Shown in pieces: positions 18,520 to 27,610 of a DNA stretch of 64,000 bases. The DNA is from Cyclobacteriaceae bacterium (GTDB lineage Bacteria > Bacteroidota > Bacteroidia > Cytophagales > Cyclobacteriaceae). Location of the stretch: assembly GCA_020436165.1 (NCBI GenBank), contig JAGQYI010000026.1, positions 1-64,000 of the forward strand, given 5' to 3'. The notes under the pieces were generated by a model. That model saw only the letters and a program-made list of their open reading frames with translations. It had not been told where the DNA came from and did not search any database. Each line of letters begins with the position of its first letter. The first letter of the stretch is position 1. Both the position numbers and the translations under genes were made by a program.

Positions 18520-19658
18520 AAGTTCTTTAAAACGTTCTCCAGGTCTTCTATAAGGTCTTCAGAATCTTCTACACCACAAGAAAAGCGAATAAGCCCGTCT
18601 GAAAGCCCGTTTTTATCCCGTTCTTCTTTGGGAATGGAAGCATGTGTCATGCTGGCAGGATGATCAACTAAGGATTCAACTCCGCCCAGACTTTCGGCTA
18701 GTGTAAAAAGCTTAAACGAAGAAACCGCTTTCATTGATTGCTCCAGGCTCAAATCGAATTCTACAGAAACAATGCCGCCAAAGCCACTCATTTGTTTTTT
18801 GGCAATACTGTGGTTAGGATGATCTGGTAATCCCGGATAATACACCTTTTTAACTTTAGGATGTTTGTTGAGAAAGTCTGCAACTTTCGTTGCGTTTTCG
18901 GCATGTTTTTCCATTCTCAAGGCAAGCGTTTTTACGCCTCGGGTTGTCATCCAGTTATCGAATGGGCTTGGATTAAGACCAATGGCCATACGTGCAAAAT
19001 CCAGTTTTTCTTTCCACTCCAAATGGTTGGTAACAACCACACCTCCTATTACGTCAGAATGACCTCCTATGTATTTGGTAGTGCTATGCATCACAAAATC
19101 GGCTCCAAGTGTCAATGGGTTTTGGAAGTAAGGGGTTGCAAACGTGTTGTCAACCACAACCATTACCTTGTTGTTCCTGGCCATAGAAGCAATGGCTTCG
19201 ATATCCGAGATCCTTAAAAGGGGATTTGTAGGTGACTCCAAAAAGATAAACTTTGGAGCTTTGCTGAGCGCAGCTTCAACTGCCCCCAAATTCTGTGTAT
19301 CAACAGTTGCAAAATCAATTCCAAACTGACTGAAAACCCTGCTGAACAAACGATAAGTTCCTCCATACAAATCATTGCTGATAACCACCTTATCTCCTTG
19401 TTTCATGCTAGATACCAGCGCTGTTGTTGCACCAATACCCGATGAAAATACGGTTGCTACTTTGCCTTGTTCCAGGGCAGCGAGGGTTGCCTCCAGGTTT
19501 TTAAAGTTAGGATTTCCTGCGCGTGTATAATCATACCCCTTATGTTGATTGGGTGCTTCCTGTGCATAGGTGGAGGTCATGTAAATGGGTGGAATAACTG
19601 CCCCCGTTTCCTTGTCGGGCTCTTGCCCGATGTGAATAGCCTTGGTTGAGAATTTCAT
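18516..19658 (-). CDS. cystathionine gamma-synthase/lyase family PLP enzyme
   Basis: This 380-aa enzyme is a Cys/Met-metabolism fold-I PLP protein. The PLP lysine lies in MHSTTKYIGGHSDVIGG, the family motif VVDNTFATPYFQNPL is present near residue 170, and SLGGVESLVDHPASMTHAS lies near 330. MetB (gamma-synthase) and gamma-lyase cannot be separated by eye. It is 25 bp downstream of a cystathionine beta-synthase-like gene on the same strand. Together they make a transsulfuration pair (homocysteine to cysteine), which favours the lyase reading. Confidence 0.93.
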   Translation of the reverse strand: MKFSTKAIHIGQEPDKETGAVIPPIYMTSTYAQEAPNQHKGYDYTRAGNPNFKNLEATLAALEQGKVATVFSSGIGATTALVSSMKQGDKVVISNDLYGGTYRLFSRVFSQFGIDFATVDTQNLGAVEAALSKAPKFIFLESPTNPLLRISDIEAIASMARNNKVMVVVDNTFATPYFQNPLTLGADFVMHSTTKYIGGHSDVIGGVVVTNHLEWKEKLDFARMAIGLNPSPFDNWMTTRGVKTLALRMEKHAENATKVADFLNKHPKVKKVYYPGLPDHPNHSIAKKQMSGFGGIVSVEFDLSLEQSMKAVSSFKLFTLAESLGGVESLVDHPASMTHASIPKEERDKNGLSDGLIRFSCGVEDSEDLIEDLENVLKNF

Positions 19659-19683
19659 AAAATATTGTTCAAATGGATGATGC

Positions 19684-20658
19684 TTAGATTGTATGACCTT
19701 GATCCAGCATCCACTGGTCGTTGTAAAATTTGCTCATGTATTTAACACCGTTATCAGGGATAACGGTTACAATAATAGCTGGCTCTTTTAGGGTTTCCGC
19801 TAGCTTAAGAGCACCCCAGACATTAGCACCACCGGTTCCACCTCCAAAAATCCCTTCTTCCTTAGCAAGCCTGCGGGCCATTCCAAACGCATCCTGGTCA
19901 CTGAATTGGTACATTTCATCCACTACTGAAAAGTCCATAGCATGCGCTATATGGTCTTCTCCAACGCCTTCCACCTGGTAGGTGTTTTCCTCCGGATCGG
20001 GCTCCACCCCTGTTTTGAAATATTCGTAATAAATCGAGCCAAATGGATCGGGCATTATCACTTTTACACCAGGGTTTTGGTCTTTCAGGTATTGTCCAAT
20101 ACCGCTCACGGTGCCTCCGGTGCTGCCTGCTGCTACAAAGTGAGTTACCTTACCATTCGTCTGTTCCCATATTTCCGGCCCGGTTGACTGGTAATGTGCT
20201 TCAGGATTCTTTTTATTGTCGTATTGGTTAAGCATGAAGCTATTGGGAGTTTCCTTTGCCAGGCTTCTCGCCTTGTTTACATAGTGCTCAGGTGAATCCG
20301 GTGGAGCAGAAGTAGGACACACTACCACCTCAGCGCCAAAGGCACGTAATGCATTTTGCTTTTCCTGGCTAACCTTATCGGGCATGGTTAAAATAGCCTT
20401 ATAGCCCCTTATAGCTGCGTTCATTGCCACTGCAGCACCGGTATTGCCCGATGTGTTTTCAATAATAACGCCACCCTCTTTTAACTGTCCGGTTGCAATG
20501 GCATCGTTAATTATGTGGTTTACGATACGATCTTTTATGCTACCACTGGGGTTAAAAAACTCTAGCTTAACGTAGATTTCTATATGTGGGTAAGGGTTGA
20601 TTTTCTGCAATTTAACCAAAGGGGTATTGCCAATGGTTTCCAATACGGGGTTTCTCAT
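19684..20658 (-). CDS. cystathionine beta-synthase / cysteine synthase family enzyme
   Basis: This 324-aa fold-II PLP enzyme shows NPSGSIKDRI (PLP lysine), the ENTSGNTGAAVA substrate loop and a Gly-rich phosphate cup. It has no C-terminal CBS domains. The neighbouring cystathionine lyase/synthase suggests it condenses serine and homocysteine rather than acting as a plain CysK. The ATG used here gives MRNPVLETIGNTPLV, the usual start of the family; an upstream ATG at 20685 adds 9 residues. The PolX-type gene lies upstream on the same strand. Confidence 0.92.
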   Translation of the reverse strand: MRNPVLETIGNTPLVKLQKINPYPHIEIYVKLEFFNPSGSIKDRIVNHIINDAIATGQLKEGGVIIENTSGNTGAAVAMNAAIRGYKAILTMPDKVSQEKQNALRAFGAEVVVCPTSAPPDSPEHYVNKARSLAKETPNSFMLNQYDNKKNPEAHYQSTGPEIWEQTNGKVTHFVAAGSTGGTVSGIGQYLKDQNPGVKVIMPDPFGSIYYEYFKTGVEPDPEENTYQVEGVGEDHIAHAMDFSVVDEMYQFSDQDAFGMARRLAKEEGIFGGGTGGANVWGALKLAETLKEPAIIVTVIPDNGVKYMSKFYNDQWMLDQGHTI

Positions 20659-20752
20659 CTTCTTCTCGCTCAAATCTTTCTGCAAAGAAGCAAAAAATAA
20701 AGGGAATAGTTCAAACAGAACTACCCAAATCTGTTAGCCATTGGTACTGGCG

Positions 20753-22462
20753 TTAAGCAGAAACCTTTTCTTTTCTTTTTTTGAAATAAGATTCTACCTC
20801 GTTAAGGTCCCAGGCGTTTAACGTCTTTTCTTTTGTAAGTCCGCCTTTTCTTCCCACACAAACACCATAATACATGTCTTTAAAGCCATCTGTAGCATGC
20901 GCATCGGGGTTAACACTAAGAATAACACCTTTTTCAAGTGCATAGTGCACCCAACGCCAATCTATATCCAGTCGTTTGGGGTGTGCGTTAATTTCTATAA
21001 TTACGCCATGTTCAGCACATGCATCAATTATTGCTTTATGGTCAACAGTATATCCCTTACGCATGAGTAGCAACCGGCCTGTCATATGACCAAGTATGGT
21101 GGTATAAGGATTTGCAATAGCAGTTAACAAGCGTTGAGTAGCCTTTTCTTCATCCATAGCCAGCGAAGAATGTATGGAAGCCACCACAAAATCAAACGAA
21201 GCCAGGGTTTTGGCATCGTAGTCCAGGTTTCCGTCAGGTAAAATGTCCGCTTCAATTCCTTTAAATACTTTGAAAGGAGCATGCTTCTTATTAAGCTGAT
21301 CTATTTCTTCCTGCTGTTCCTTTACAGTGTTTTCGTACATGCCATTGGCATAAAAATGGGCTGCTTTACTATGATCGCTTATTCCAAGGTAACTGTATCC
21401 CATTTCTTTGCATTTGGCTATCATTTCTTCCAATGTGTTTTCACCATCACTGTAGGTTGAGTGGTTGTGAAGTACACCTTTCAGATCATCATATTGGATC
21501 AGGGATGGTAGCTTGTTTGCTTTGGCTTCATCCAGTTCCCAGGTGCCCTCTCGAATTTCAGGCTCACAATATTCCAATCCAAGTTTAGAATAAATGGCTT
21601 GCTCTGAATCAAACAGGTTCGTTTCGGCCAGTTCTTTGAGGGTTGTTTCCTTCACTATTTGAGATAAATGGAGGGGAGAACCTGTGTTGAGAAACACACT
21701 ATTCGTAAAGTTTTCAGGGGTTGTGTAATAGAGAACCACTTGAACTGTGTCTTCAGTTTGGGTAGTTCCGCGCCATGTAAAGGGTCCTGATCTGTCGGGC
21801 TCCTTCTTTATTTGGCTACTATGCTCTAAGGCTTTATCAATCTTGCTAAAATCCTTGTGGCCGATCACAAATTCCAGTTGGTTAATTACCTCCCATTTTC
21901 TTCTAAGTTTACCCACAACCTCAACCTTTGCTTCAGGTAATACATTCTTGATTTCCTCTTTTAACTCATTTGCTAATTTTTCCGCTTCTGCATAATGCAC
22001 CCAGCCTTCCGTTTCTTTAGCAAAAGACAAAAGTTCAGTTATGTTATCGACTGTTTTTGCCCCAAAACCTTTAAGCTTTGTTACCTCGCCACTTGCAATA
22101 GCTTTTTCAAGCGTATCAATATTTTCTACATTTAGTTCGGTCCATAGAGTGCGTATTTTTTTTGCACCTAAACCTCGGAGTTTCATCAATTGCCGTAATC
22201 CATGAGGAGTCTGTTCTGCAAGCTCATTTAGTTTGGAATAGGCTCCTGAAGAATTAATTTCATCAATGGCTGCCGCAATGCTTTTTCCAACACCGTCTAT
22301 TTTTTCAAGAGCCGGGAGGTCAAGCTTTTCCAACTTTTCGTTACAGCGTTCAAGATTGTAAATGGCATTTGTGTAGCTCTTAATTTTAAAATCATTTTCA
22401 CCATGCAGCTCCATATAGGAGACTGTTGTATTTAGGAGTTTAATTATTTCTTTATTCTTCAT
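20753..22462 (-). CDS. PolX-like protein: HhH + degenerate polymerase + PHP phosphoesterase
   Basis: The 569-aa protein has the PolX layout. An N-terminal 8-kDa-like helical domain and helix-hairpin-helix segments (GVGKSIAAAI, LRGLGAKKI, LKGFGAKTV) come first, then a family-X nucleotidyltransferase region, then a C-terminal PHP domain. The PHP metal site looks complete: HNHSTYSDG, GISDHSK, EADILPDG, IHSS, GHMTGR, NAHPKR and DAHATDG. The polymerase palm reads GKLRRKWEVINQLEFVIG, where family X needs GS-x-R-R...GDIDxLV, so the metal-binding aspartates are gone. It is probably a nuclease or phosphoesterase in DNA repair, not a polymerase. Confidence 0.9.
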   Translation of the reverse strand: MKNKEIIKLLNTTVSYMELHGENDFKIKSYTNAIYNLERCNEKLEKLDLPALEKIDGVGKSIAAAIDEINSSGAYSKLNELAEQTPHGLRQLMKLRGLGAKKIRTLWTELNVENIDTLEKAIASGEVTKLKGFGAKTVDNITELLSFAKETEGWVHYAEAEKLANELKEEIKNVLPEAKVEVVGKLRRKWEVINQLEFVIGHKDFSKIDKALEHSSQIKKEPDRSGPFTWRGTTQTEDTVQVVLYYTTPENFTNSVFLNTGSPLHLSQIVKETTLKELAETNLFDSEQAIYSKLGLEYCEPEIREGTWELDEAKANKLPSLIQYDDLKGVLHNHSTYSDGENTLEEMIAKCKEMGYSYLGISDHSKAAHFYANGMYENTVKEQQEEIDQLNKKHAPFKVFKGIEADILPDGNLDYDAKTLASFDFVVASIHSSLAMDEEKATQRLLTAIANPYTTILGHMTGRLLLMRKGYTVDHKAIIDACAEHGVIIEINAHPKRLDIDWRWVHYALEKGVILSVNPDAHATDGFKDMYYGVCVGRKGGLTKEKTLNAWDLNEVESYFKKRKEKVSA

Positions 22463-22580
22463 AGCTTCGTTTGCATCAAATAAAATTAGCCGTTTTTTTT
22501 ATATGGCTGGCAACGCCAACTAAATTTGTTATTATCCGTAAACTCAGCAGGAGTACGTTTATATTAACACCCAAAATTTC

Positions 22581-24104
22581 ATGCGAAAGCTTACTTTTTT
22601 AATAATACTACTTCCATTTTTTGTTCAGGCACAGATAGTGCAGCCCCAACGCTTTGAAACAGAGCTCAAAACGTATGACGATGGGTATGAAGTTATGACC
22701 GGGGGAGAAAATGGAGTTATTGTATACAGGTCTGTTAACGAGTATGATAAAAAAGGTGGACAGCTATGGGAGTTTATTATGTTGGATACCACGTTAAATG
22801 TTACCTGGAAAAAGCAACTTTTTATAGAAAAGGATTTGGCCTATAAAGGCTATGATTATTCACTTGGGAGCTTCTATTTCCTTTTTCAGACCTACACAAG
22901 CAACTCAAAGGATTTGAAACTGCTTCAAATGAGGGCTTCCACTGGCGATACCTTGCGTTATACCATTAAAAACCTGGTGCCTCTGGAGTTGACAGAGTTT
23001 GAAGTAACCGATGGTGCCGCATTGTTAGGAGGCTATTATAACAGCGAGCCTGTGGTAATCCACTTTAACTTTAGTGAAAGCAAAACCAAGGTTTTGCCCG
23101 GTATTTTTGGGACAAAGACGGAGCTTGTTCAATTAAAAGTGGACGATAACTCCATCACCGTTTTGGTGGGCTCCAAAACCTATGATAAACGAAATACGCT
23201 TACGATTAAAAAATACAACGCAGATGGTGAGTATCTTAATACGTTTACACTGGAACCTGATTTGGATAAAGGACTAATATTTGGAAGGATTGCAGATATA
23301 GAAGGGGAAAACGATTTGATAGCCGGTACATACGGTGGTAAAAGATCAGAGTATTCCAGAGGCCTTTTTTTGGGGTTGGTTGATGAGGAAAACAGGCAAT
23401 CGATTGAGTATTTTAACTACGCGGACTTTAAGAATTTTTTTAATTATATGCGTGCTAAGCGAAAGGAGCGTGTTTCGAACAGAATTGACAGAAAGAAGAT
23501 AAAAGGCAAAAAAGTGCGTTTCAATTATAGGTTGCTAGTACATGAAGTCGTGAAGCAGGGCGACACCTATGTTTTATTGGGGGAGGCTTTTTACCCGAAA
23601 TACAATTCAACATCTTCTTTCTCTGGTTCTTATTCCTATATCCCTTACAGTGGGTATGGGCACAACCAGCATGATTACATACCTATGAATTTTGCGGGAT
23701 ACCGCTATACCCATGCTGTAGTGGCCGGATTTGATTCAAATGGCAAGATGCTGTGGGACAACAGTTTTGAAATTGAAGATGTGGTTTCTTTTTCGCTTGA
23801 GCAGTTTGTGCATGCGACTTTAACAAATGAAGGAATTGTGCTTCTTTATTTATATGACAACCAGATCAGAAGTAAGATTATTGAAGGTGATGAAGTTATT
23901 GAAGGCAAGCGATTCGATAATTTGAAATTGACTTTTGAAGACGACAAAGTAAATGATTACTCAGCCAATAAAATTGGAGGCCTTGAGAAATGGTATGGGA
24001 ATACCTATGCGGCATTTGGAATTCAGAGAATAAAGAACCTTAAAGATGCCGGAGTTGAGCTTAATCGCAGAGTTTTTTATGTTAATAAGGTTCAGTATCG
24101 TTAA
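22581..24104 (+). CDS. secreted hypothetical protein
   Basis: I do not recognise this 507-aa protein. A signal peptide (ends FFVQAQ) leads into a long beta-rich sequence with repeated short strands and turns, which suggests a beta-propeller-like fold. A Lys/Arg-rich patch (AKRKERVSNRIDRKKIKGKK, about 295-315) and a Tyr/Ser/Gly-rich stretch (about 350-375) interrupt it. Location is probably periplasmic or outer surface. It is a monocistronic gene divergent from the PolX-type gene. Confidence 0.7.
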   Translation: MRKLTFLIILLPFFVQAQIVQPQRFETELKTYDDGYEVMTGGENGVIVYRSVNEYDKKGGQLWEFIMLDTTLNVTWKKQLFIEKDLAYKGYDYSLGSFYFLFQTYTSNSKDLKLLQMRASTGDTLRYTIKNLVPLELTEFEVTDGAALLGGYYNSEPVVIHFNFSESKTKVLPGIFGTKTELVQLKVDDNSITVLVGSKTYDKRNTLTIKKYNADGEYLNTFTLEPDLDKGLIFGRIADIEGENDLIAGTYGGKRSEYSRGLFLGLVDEENRQSIEYFNYADFKNFFNYMRAKRKERVSNRIDRKKIKGKKVRFNYRLLVHEVVKQGDTYVLLGEAFYPKYNSTSSFSGSYSYIPYSGYGHNQHDYIPMNFAGYRYTHAVVAGFDSNGKMLWDNSFEIEDVVSFSLEQFVHATLTNEGIVLLYLYDNQIRSKIIEGDEVIEGKRFDNLKLTFEDDKVNDYSANKIGGLEKWYGNTYAAFGIQRIKNLKDAGVELNRRVFYVNKVQYR

Positions 24105-24192
24105 AATGGAACGATTTCTGTTGCTAGTAGCTAACCGATTACCGGATTAACGCTATAATTTGCGATATTTATTAACTCAAACTAGCAGACTC

Positions 24193-24612
24193 ATGAAAAA
24201 TCTTCGAAAACTAGCCTATGTTGTTCTTTTCGGTTCTTTACTCCTACTTGATTCCTGTCTGCCAACAGACGAAGTAGTTGCCGACAGGATTCCCGCTCTT
24301 ACCAGCAGCACATGGGTTTTCAGTAGTTTGGATGCTGGTGATGATTTTTTAAACACCACCTATGAAATTATTTACAGTGGGAATGAGATAACATTTAACG
24401 AGGATGGGACATGTAAGGATAAATTGGTTGGAGTTAATGGTTCTGGTACGTGGTCATTTAATTCTGATCAAACAATATTAAATATTAGTATCAGCTATAC
24501 AGACGGTGATACAAGGAATGAGAGTTGGAAAATAATTAGCTTAACAGATACTAAATTGAATTACGAATTTAGTATTTCTCCAAATACGTTGGAAATGATT
24601 TATACCCACTAA
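24193..24612 (+). CDS. lipocalin-like lipoprotein
   Basis: The 139-aa protein from the ATG at 24193 has a lipoprotein signal with LLLLDSC before the acylated Cys (Asp at -2 is unusual). It then has a small beta domain: LTSSTWVFSSLDAG, ITFNEDGTCKD, GSGTWSFNSDQTILNIS and TDTKLNYEFS. That order of strands fits the lipocalin-like lipoprotein families common in Bacteroidota. A TTG start at 24160 is in frame but would put extra residues before the signal peptide. Ligand unknown. Confidence 0.7.
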   Translation: MKNLRKLAYVVLFGSLLLLDSCLPTDEVVADRIPALTSSTWVFSSLDAGDDFLNTTYEIIYSGNEITFNEDGTCKDKLVGVNGSGTWSFNSDQTILNISISYTDGDTRNESWKIISLTDTKLNYEFSISPNTLEMIYTH

Positions 24613-24625
24613 TTGGTTAAATGTC

Positions 24626-25234
24626 TTAAATATGTTCTCGTTTATTCTTTACCAAATCTGAAAGTAGTTCCCGTGCTCTGTGCAATTGGGCCTTAACTGT
24701 CCCTAACGGAGCATTTAATTCCTGCGCAATTTCATCGTAGGAAAGCTCATCGAAGTAGCGTAATCTTACCAAACGCTGGTATTTGGCAGGTAGCTTGGTA
24801 ACAAACAATTGTATCAATTCAACTTTCTGAGATTTGATCGCTTTTTCCTGAGGATTCAGTTCCTTATCAGGTAGATCGATACTTACACTTGAGCCGTTAT
24901 CATCGGTATAAGACGAGTGCAGACTGGTTGTTTCCAGTTTCTTCTTCCTGATAAAATCTATGGTATTATTGGTAGCTATTCTAAACAACCAGGTACTGAA
25001 TGTGTAATCTTTCTTGAATTTATGAAGGTTTTTAAACGCTTTGGCAAAAGCCTCAATGGTCAGGTCTTCAGCATCATCAACATTGCGAACCATTTTCAGG
25101 ATCATATGATAGACCGGCTTTTTATAGCTCTTCATCAGCATGGCATACGCCTGTTCATCATTTTGATGCACAGCTTCATCAATAAGACGGAAGTCTTTTA
25201 ATGCTTTTTCAGAAAACTGCTTTTTTACTTCCAT
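24626..25234 (-). CDS. ECF-type RNA polymerase sigma factor
   Basis: The 202-aa protein has sigma region 2 (MILKMVRNVDDAEDLTIEAFAKAFKNL, then FSTWLFRIATNNTIDFIRKKK) and region 4 (LPAKYQRLVRLRYFDELSYDEIAQELNAPLGTVKAQLHRARELL). It lacks region 3, as extracytoplasmic-function sigma factors do. Its start overlaps the 3' end of the glycosyltransferase gene by 10 bp, so the two are expressed together. No anti-sigma factor gene is adjacent. The regulon cannot be read from here. Confidence 0.93.
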   Translation of the reverse strand: MEVKKQFSEKALKDFRLIDEAVHQNDEQAYAMLMKSYKKPVYHMILKMVRNVDDAEDLTIEAFAKAFKNLHKFKKDYTFSTWLFRIATNNTIDFIRKKKLETTSLHSSYTDDNGSSVSIDLPDKELNPQEKAIKSQKVELIQLFVTKLPAKYQRLVRLRYFDELSYDEIAQELNAPLGTVKAQLHRARELLSDLVKNKREHI

Positions 25235-26331
25235 TTAACGCGTTTAGCCAGCAATGCTTTAATACCTGTCACAAAATAATAAAGAGCGAACATAATATCC
25301 AGCAAAATCAAACCTAATATACTGAGTCTGGTCTCTGTTCGCTTTAAAAAAACCAGAATTGTTGTTCCCATTAAAATTATTCGTAAAACCAACAAACTAC
25401 CTGACACCAATAAATTCATGGGATCAAAAAATAAAAATGGGAATAAAAACCATGTTGCAATCCATGTTAGGGAGAAAACAGATAGTATGAGTTTACTTTT
25501 TGCCGTGTAATGTTTTCCAACAGACAAATGCCTTGTTTTTTGAAGAAAGTAAGTTGACCAACTTGTTTTGGGATACGAAGTTATGAGCGCATCAGCACCA
25601 ATAACTAATTGAGTGTTGGCTCCGATTGCGTGTTTGTTTACAAAAAGGTCATCGTCTCCACCAACCAAATTTTGGTATCCGTGAAATCCTTTTTTTGAAA
25701 GGAACATTGTTTTTGAATAACTTAAATTTCTTCCTACCCCCATGTAGGGTTTATTTAATGCCGCAGATGCTAGGTATTGGATTCCTGTTACCAATGTTTC
25801 AAAGCGAATAAAGTAATTAAGTAATCCCGGCCTTTGTTTGTATTGTGAAAATCCTACTACAAACGATATCTTTTCGCCCCAGGCATTTGCAAAAGTTCCT
25901 ATCCAATTTTTTGATTCCGGATAGCAATCTGCATCGGTAAGTAGAATCTGATCAAACTTGGCGGTCTTTATTCCCAGGGTAATGGCATATTTTTTACCAT
26001 TTAAATGATCTGGCAAGTCGGTTACAGTTAAAACCTTTAAGTTTTTGTGCTGTTTGGCTAGCTCAAGAAGAAACTCGTAACTTTCATCTGACGAGCGGTC
26101 ATCTACCACAATTACTTCATAAGTTGAATACTCCTGGCTTAAAACCTTAGGCAAATTGTGCTTTAAATTCTCAAGTTCATTATTAGCTGCAATTACTATC
26201 GATATGCCGTTCCCGTTTTTTATCGCAGTTGACTTTTTTAACCGGGTAACCCCCATTAACCAAACCAACCAATAAATTATTTGTATTAATACTGCGCAGA
26301 AAAACGCGAGTTCTATTCCGTTAATTTCCAT
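25225..26331 (-). CDS. membrane glycosyltransferase family 2
   Basis: This 368-aa protein has an N-terminal membrane helix (about 7-27), a GT-A catalytic domain and three hydrophobic helices at the C-terminus (about 275-360). The nucleotide-binding VIVVDDRSSDESYEF and the metal-binding LLTDADCYPES (D-x-D) are present. A GGDDDLFVNKHA segment matches the acceptor ED-type loop of GT2. It likely adds sugars to a lipid or surface glycan at the inner membrane. Its own consensus promoter lies upstream, and the ECF sigma factor gene overlaps its end. Confidence 0.9.
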   Translation of the reverse strand: MEINGIELAFFCAVLIQIIYWLVWLMGVTRLKKSTAIKNGNGISIVIAANNELENLKHNLPKVLSQEYSTYEVIVVDDRSSDESYEFLLELAKQHKNLKVLTVTDLPDHLNGKKYAITLGIKTAKFDQILLTDADCYPESKNWIGTFANAWGEKISFVVGFSQYKQRPGLLNYFIRFETLVTGIQYLASAALNKPYMGVGRNLSYSKTMFLSKKGFHGYQNLVGGDDDLFVNKHAIGANTQLVIGADALITSYPKTSWSTYFLQKTRHLSVGKHYTAKSKLILSVFSLTWIATWFLFPFLFFDPMNLLVSGSLLVLRIILMGTTILVFLKRTETRLSILGLILLDIMFALYYFVTGIKALLAKRVKWK

Positions 26332-26353
26332 CTACCACTTTACTCAAAGGCGC

Positions 26354-26381
26354 CAAAGATAAAGGAATTATCCTAATGCAA
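26354..26381 (-). promoter_or_regulatory. Bacteroidota-type promoter of the GT2-sigma operon
   Basis: On the minus strand TTG (26381-26379), a 17-nt spacer and TATCTTTG (26361-26354) match TTG-N17-TAnnTTTG. Transcription would start about 18 nt upstream of the GT2 ATG. Confidence 0.6.
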
Positions 26382-26407
26382 TTTCTACCTGCTAAAATAA
26401 CTATCTG

Positions 26408-26415
26408 TATTTTTG
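26408..26415 (+). promoter_or_regulatory. putative -7 box of tgt (TATTTTTG)
   Basis: TATTTTTG matches TAnnTTTG and is 20 nt before the tgt ATG. No clear -33 TTG. It faces away from the GT2 promoter in the same 104-bp divergent gap. Confidence 0.4.
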
Positions 26416-26435
26416 CGCCTCAATAAATTATTTGA

Positions 26436-27566
26436 ATGGAGTTTTATTTACAGGCACAGGATTCGAAGTCGAATGCAAGAGCTGGCAGTGTAAAAACAGA
26501 CCATGGTGAGATAGAAACGCCTATTTTTATGCCTGTTGGTACAGCCGGATCTGTAAAGGCTGTTCAGCAGCGAGAGCTTAAGGATGATATTGGAGCGCAG
26601 ATTATATTGGGTAATACCTATCATCTTTTTCTGCGGCCAGGGTTAGATATTATTGAGAAGGCTGGTGGGCTGCATAAATTTAACGGATGGGACAAACCCA
26701 TTTTAACAGATAGCGGAGGTTATCAAGTGTATTCACTTGCTGAAAATCGAAAAATAATTGAAGAGGGGGTCAAATTTCAATCTCATGTAGATGGATCCAG
26801 ACATTTGTTTTCTCCCGAAGGGGTTATGGATATTCAGCGCACAATAGGTGCGGATATTATAATGGCTTTTGATGAGTGCACTCCCTACCCGTGCGATTAC
26901 GACTATGCGGAACGCTCTATGCATATGACTCATCGGTGGCTTGAAAGATGCACACAAAGGTTTGACAGTACAGAATCTAAATATGGGTATAGCCAAACTC
27001 TATTCCCTATAGTCCAGGGGAGCACATACCCCGATTTGCGAAAGAAATCGGCTGAATTTATTGCAAAGCAAGAAAGAGAAGGCAATGCCATTGGGGGCCT
27101 TTCGGTTGGAGAGCCGGCAGAGGATATGTATAAAATGACAGATTTGGTTTGTTCTATTCTGCCAAAAGATAAGCCTCGCTATTTGATGGGTGTGGGCACT
27201 CCGGCTAATATTCTGGAATCCATAAAGCTTGGGGTTGATATGTTCGATTGTGTGATGCCTACTCGTAATGCCCGCAACGGAATGCTCTTTACTTCTGAGG
27301 GGATCATCAACATTAAGAATGAAAAATGGAAGGATGATTTCTCTCCAATTGATGCTAACCTGGGAGGATATGTAGATACTTTCTATTCAAAGGCCTATTT
27401 AAGGCATTTAATAACTTCTAAGGAAATATTGGGAGCTCAAATTGCAAGTATTCATAACTTAACTTTCTATTTATGGTTGGTTAAAGAAGCAAGAAAGCAG
27501 ATAATTGCTGGTACGTTTTCTGCTTGGGTAGAGCCGATGATTGATAAAGTCTCTTTGAGACTTTAA
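26436..27566 (+). CDS. tgt: queuine tRNA-ribosyltransferase (tRNA-guanine transglycosylase)
   Basis: This 376-aa enzyme exchanges guanine for preQ1 at the wobble position of GUN tRNAs. Recognisable segments are ILTDSGGYQVYSL (catalytic Asp), GGLSVGEP, the nucleophile region FDCVMPTRNARNG and SIHNL near residue 347. The zinc-binding C-x-C-x2-C of most bacterial Tgt proteins is absent: the aligned stretch DANLGGYVDT (306-315) has Leu309, Gly311 and Asp314 in those places. The rest of the enzyme is intact, so a lineage variant that does without this zinc is likely. It is followed by a repeat-bracketed four-helix-bundle ORF and then lptF/G. Confidence 0.95.
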   Translation: MEFYLQAQDSKSNARAGSVKTDHGEIETPIFMPVGTAGSVKAVQQRELKDDIGAQIILGNTYHLFLRPGLDIIEKAGGLHKFNGWDKPILTDSGGYQVYSLAENRKIIEEGVKFQSHVDGSRHLFSPEGVMDIQRTIGADIIMAFDECTPYPCDYDYAERSMHMTHRWLERCTQRFDSTESKYGYSQTLFPIVQGSTYPDLRKKSAEFIAKQEREGNAIGGLSVGEPAEDMYKMTDLVCSILPKDKPRYLMGVGTPANILESIKLGVDMFDCVMPTRNARNGMLFTSEGIINIKNEKWKDDFSPIDANLGGYVDTFYSKAYLRHLITSKEILGAQIASIHNLTFYLWLVKEARKQIIAGTFSAWVEPMIDKVSLRL

Positions 27567-27579
27567 ATACTTAAAATGA

Positions 27580-27606
27580 ACTAGAGTTTGGAGTGACTAA
27601 AGTTTG
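27580..27606. repeat. left terminal repeat region of the four-helix-bundle ORF
   Basis: Two near-identical direct copies, ACTAGAGTTTG (27580-27590) and ACTAAAGTTTG (27596-27606), lie just before the ORF. The part GAGTGACTAAAGT (27591-27603) is repeated in inverted orientation after the ORF at 27973-27985 with 12 of 13 bases matching. Confidence 0.6.
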
Positions 27607-27610
27607 ATGC

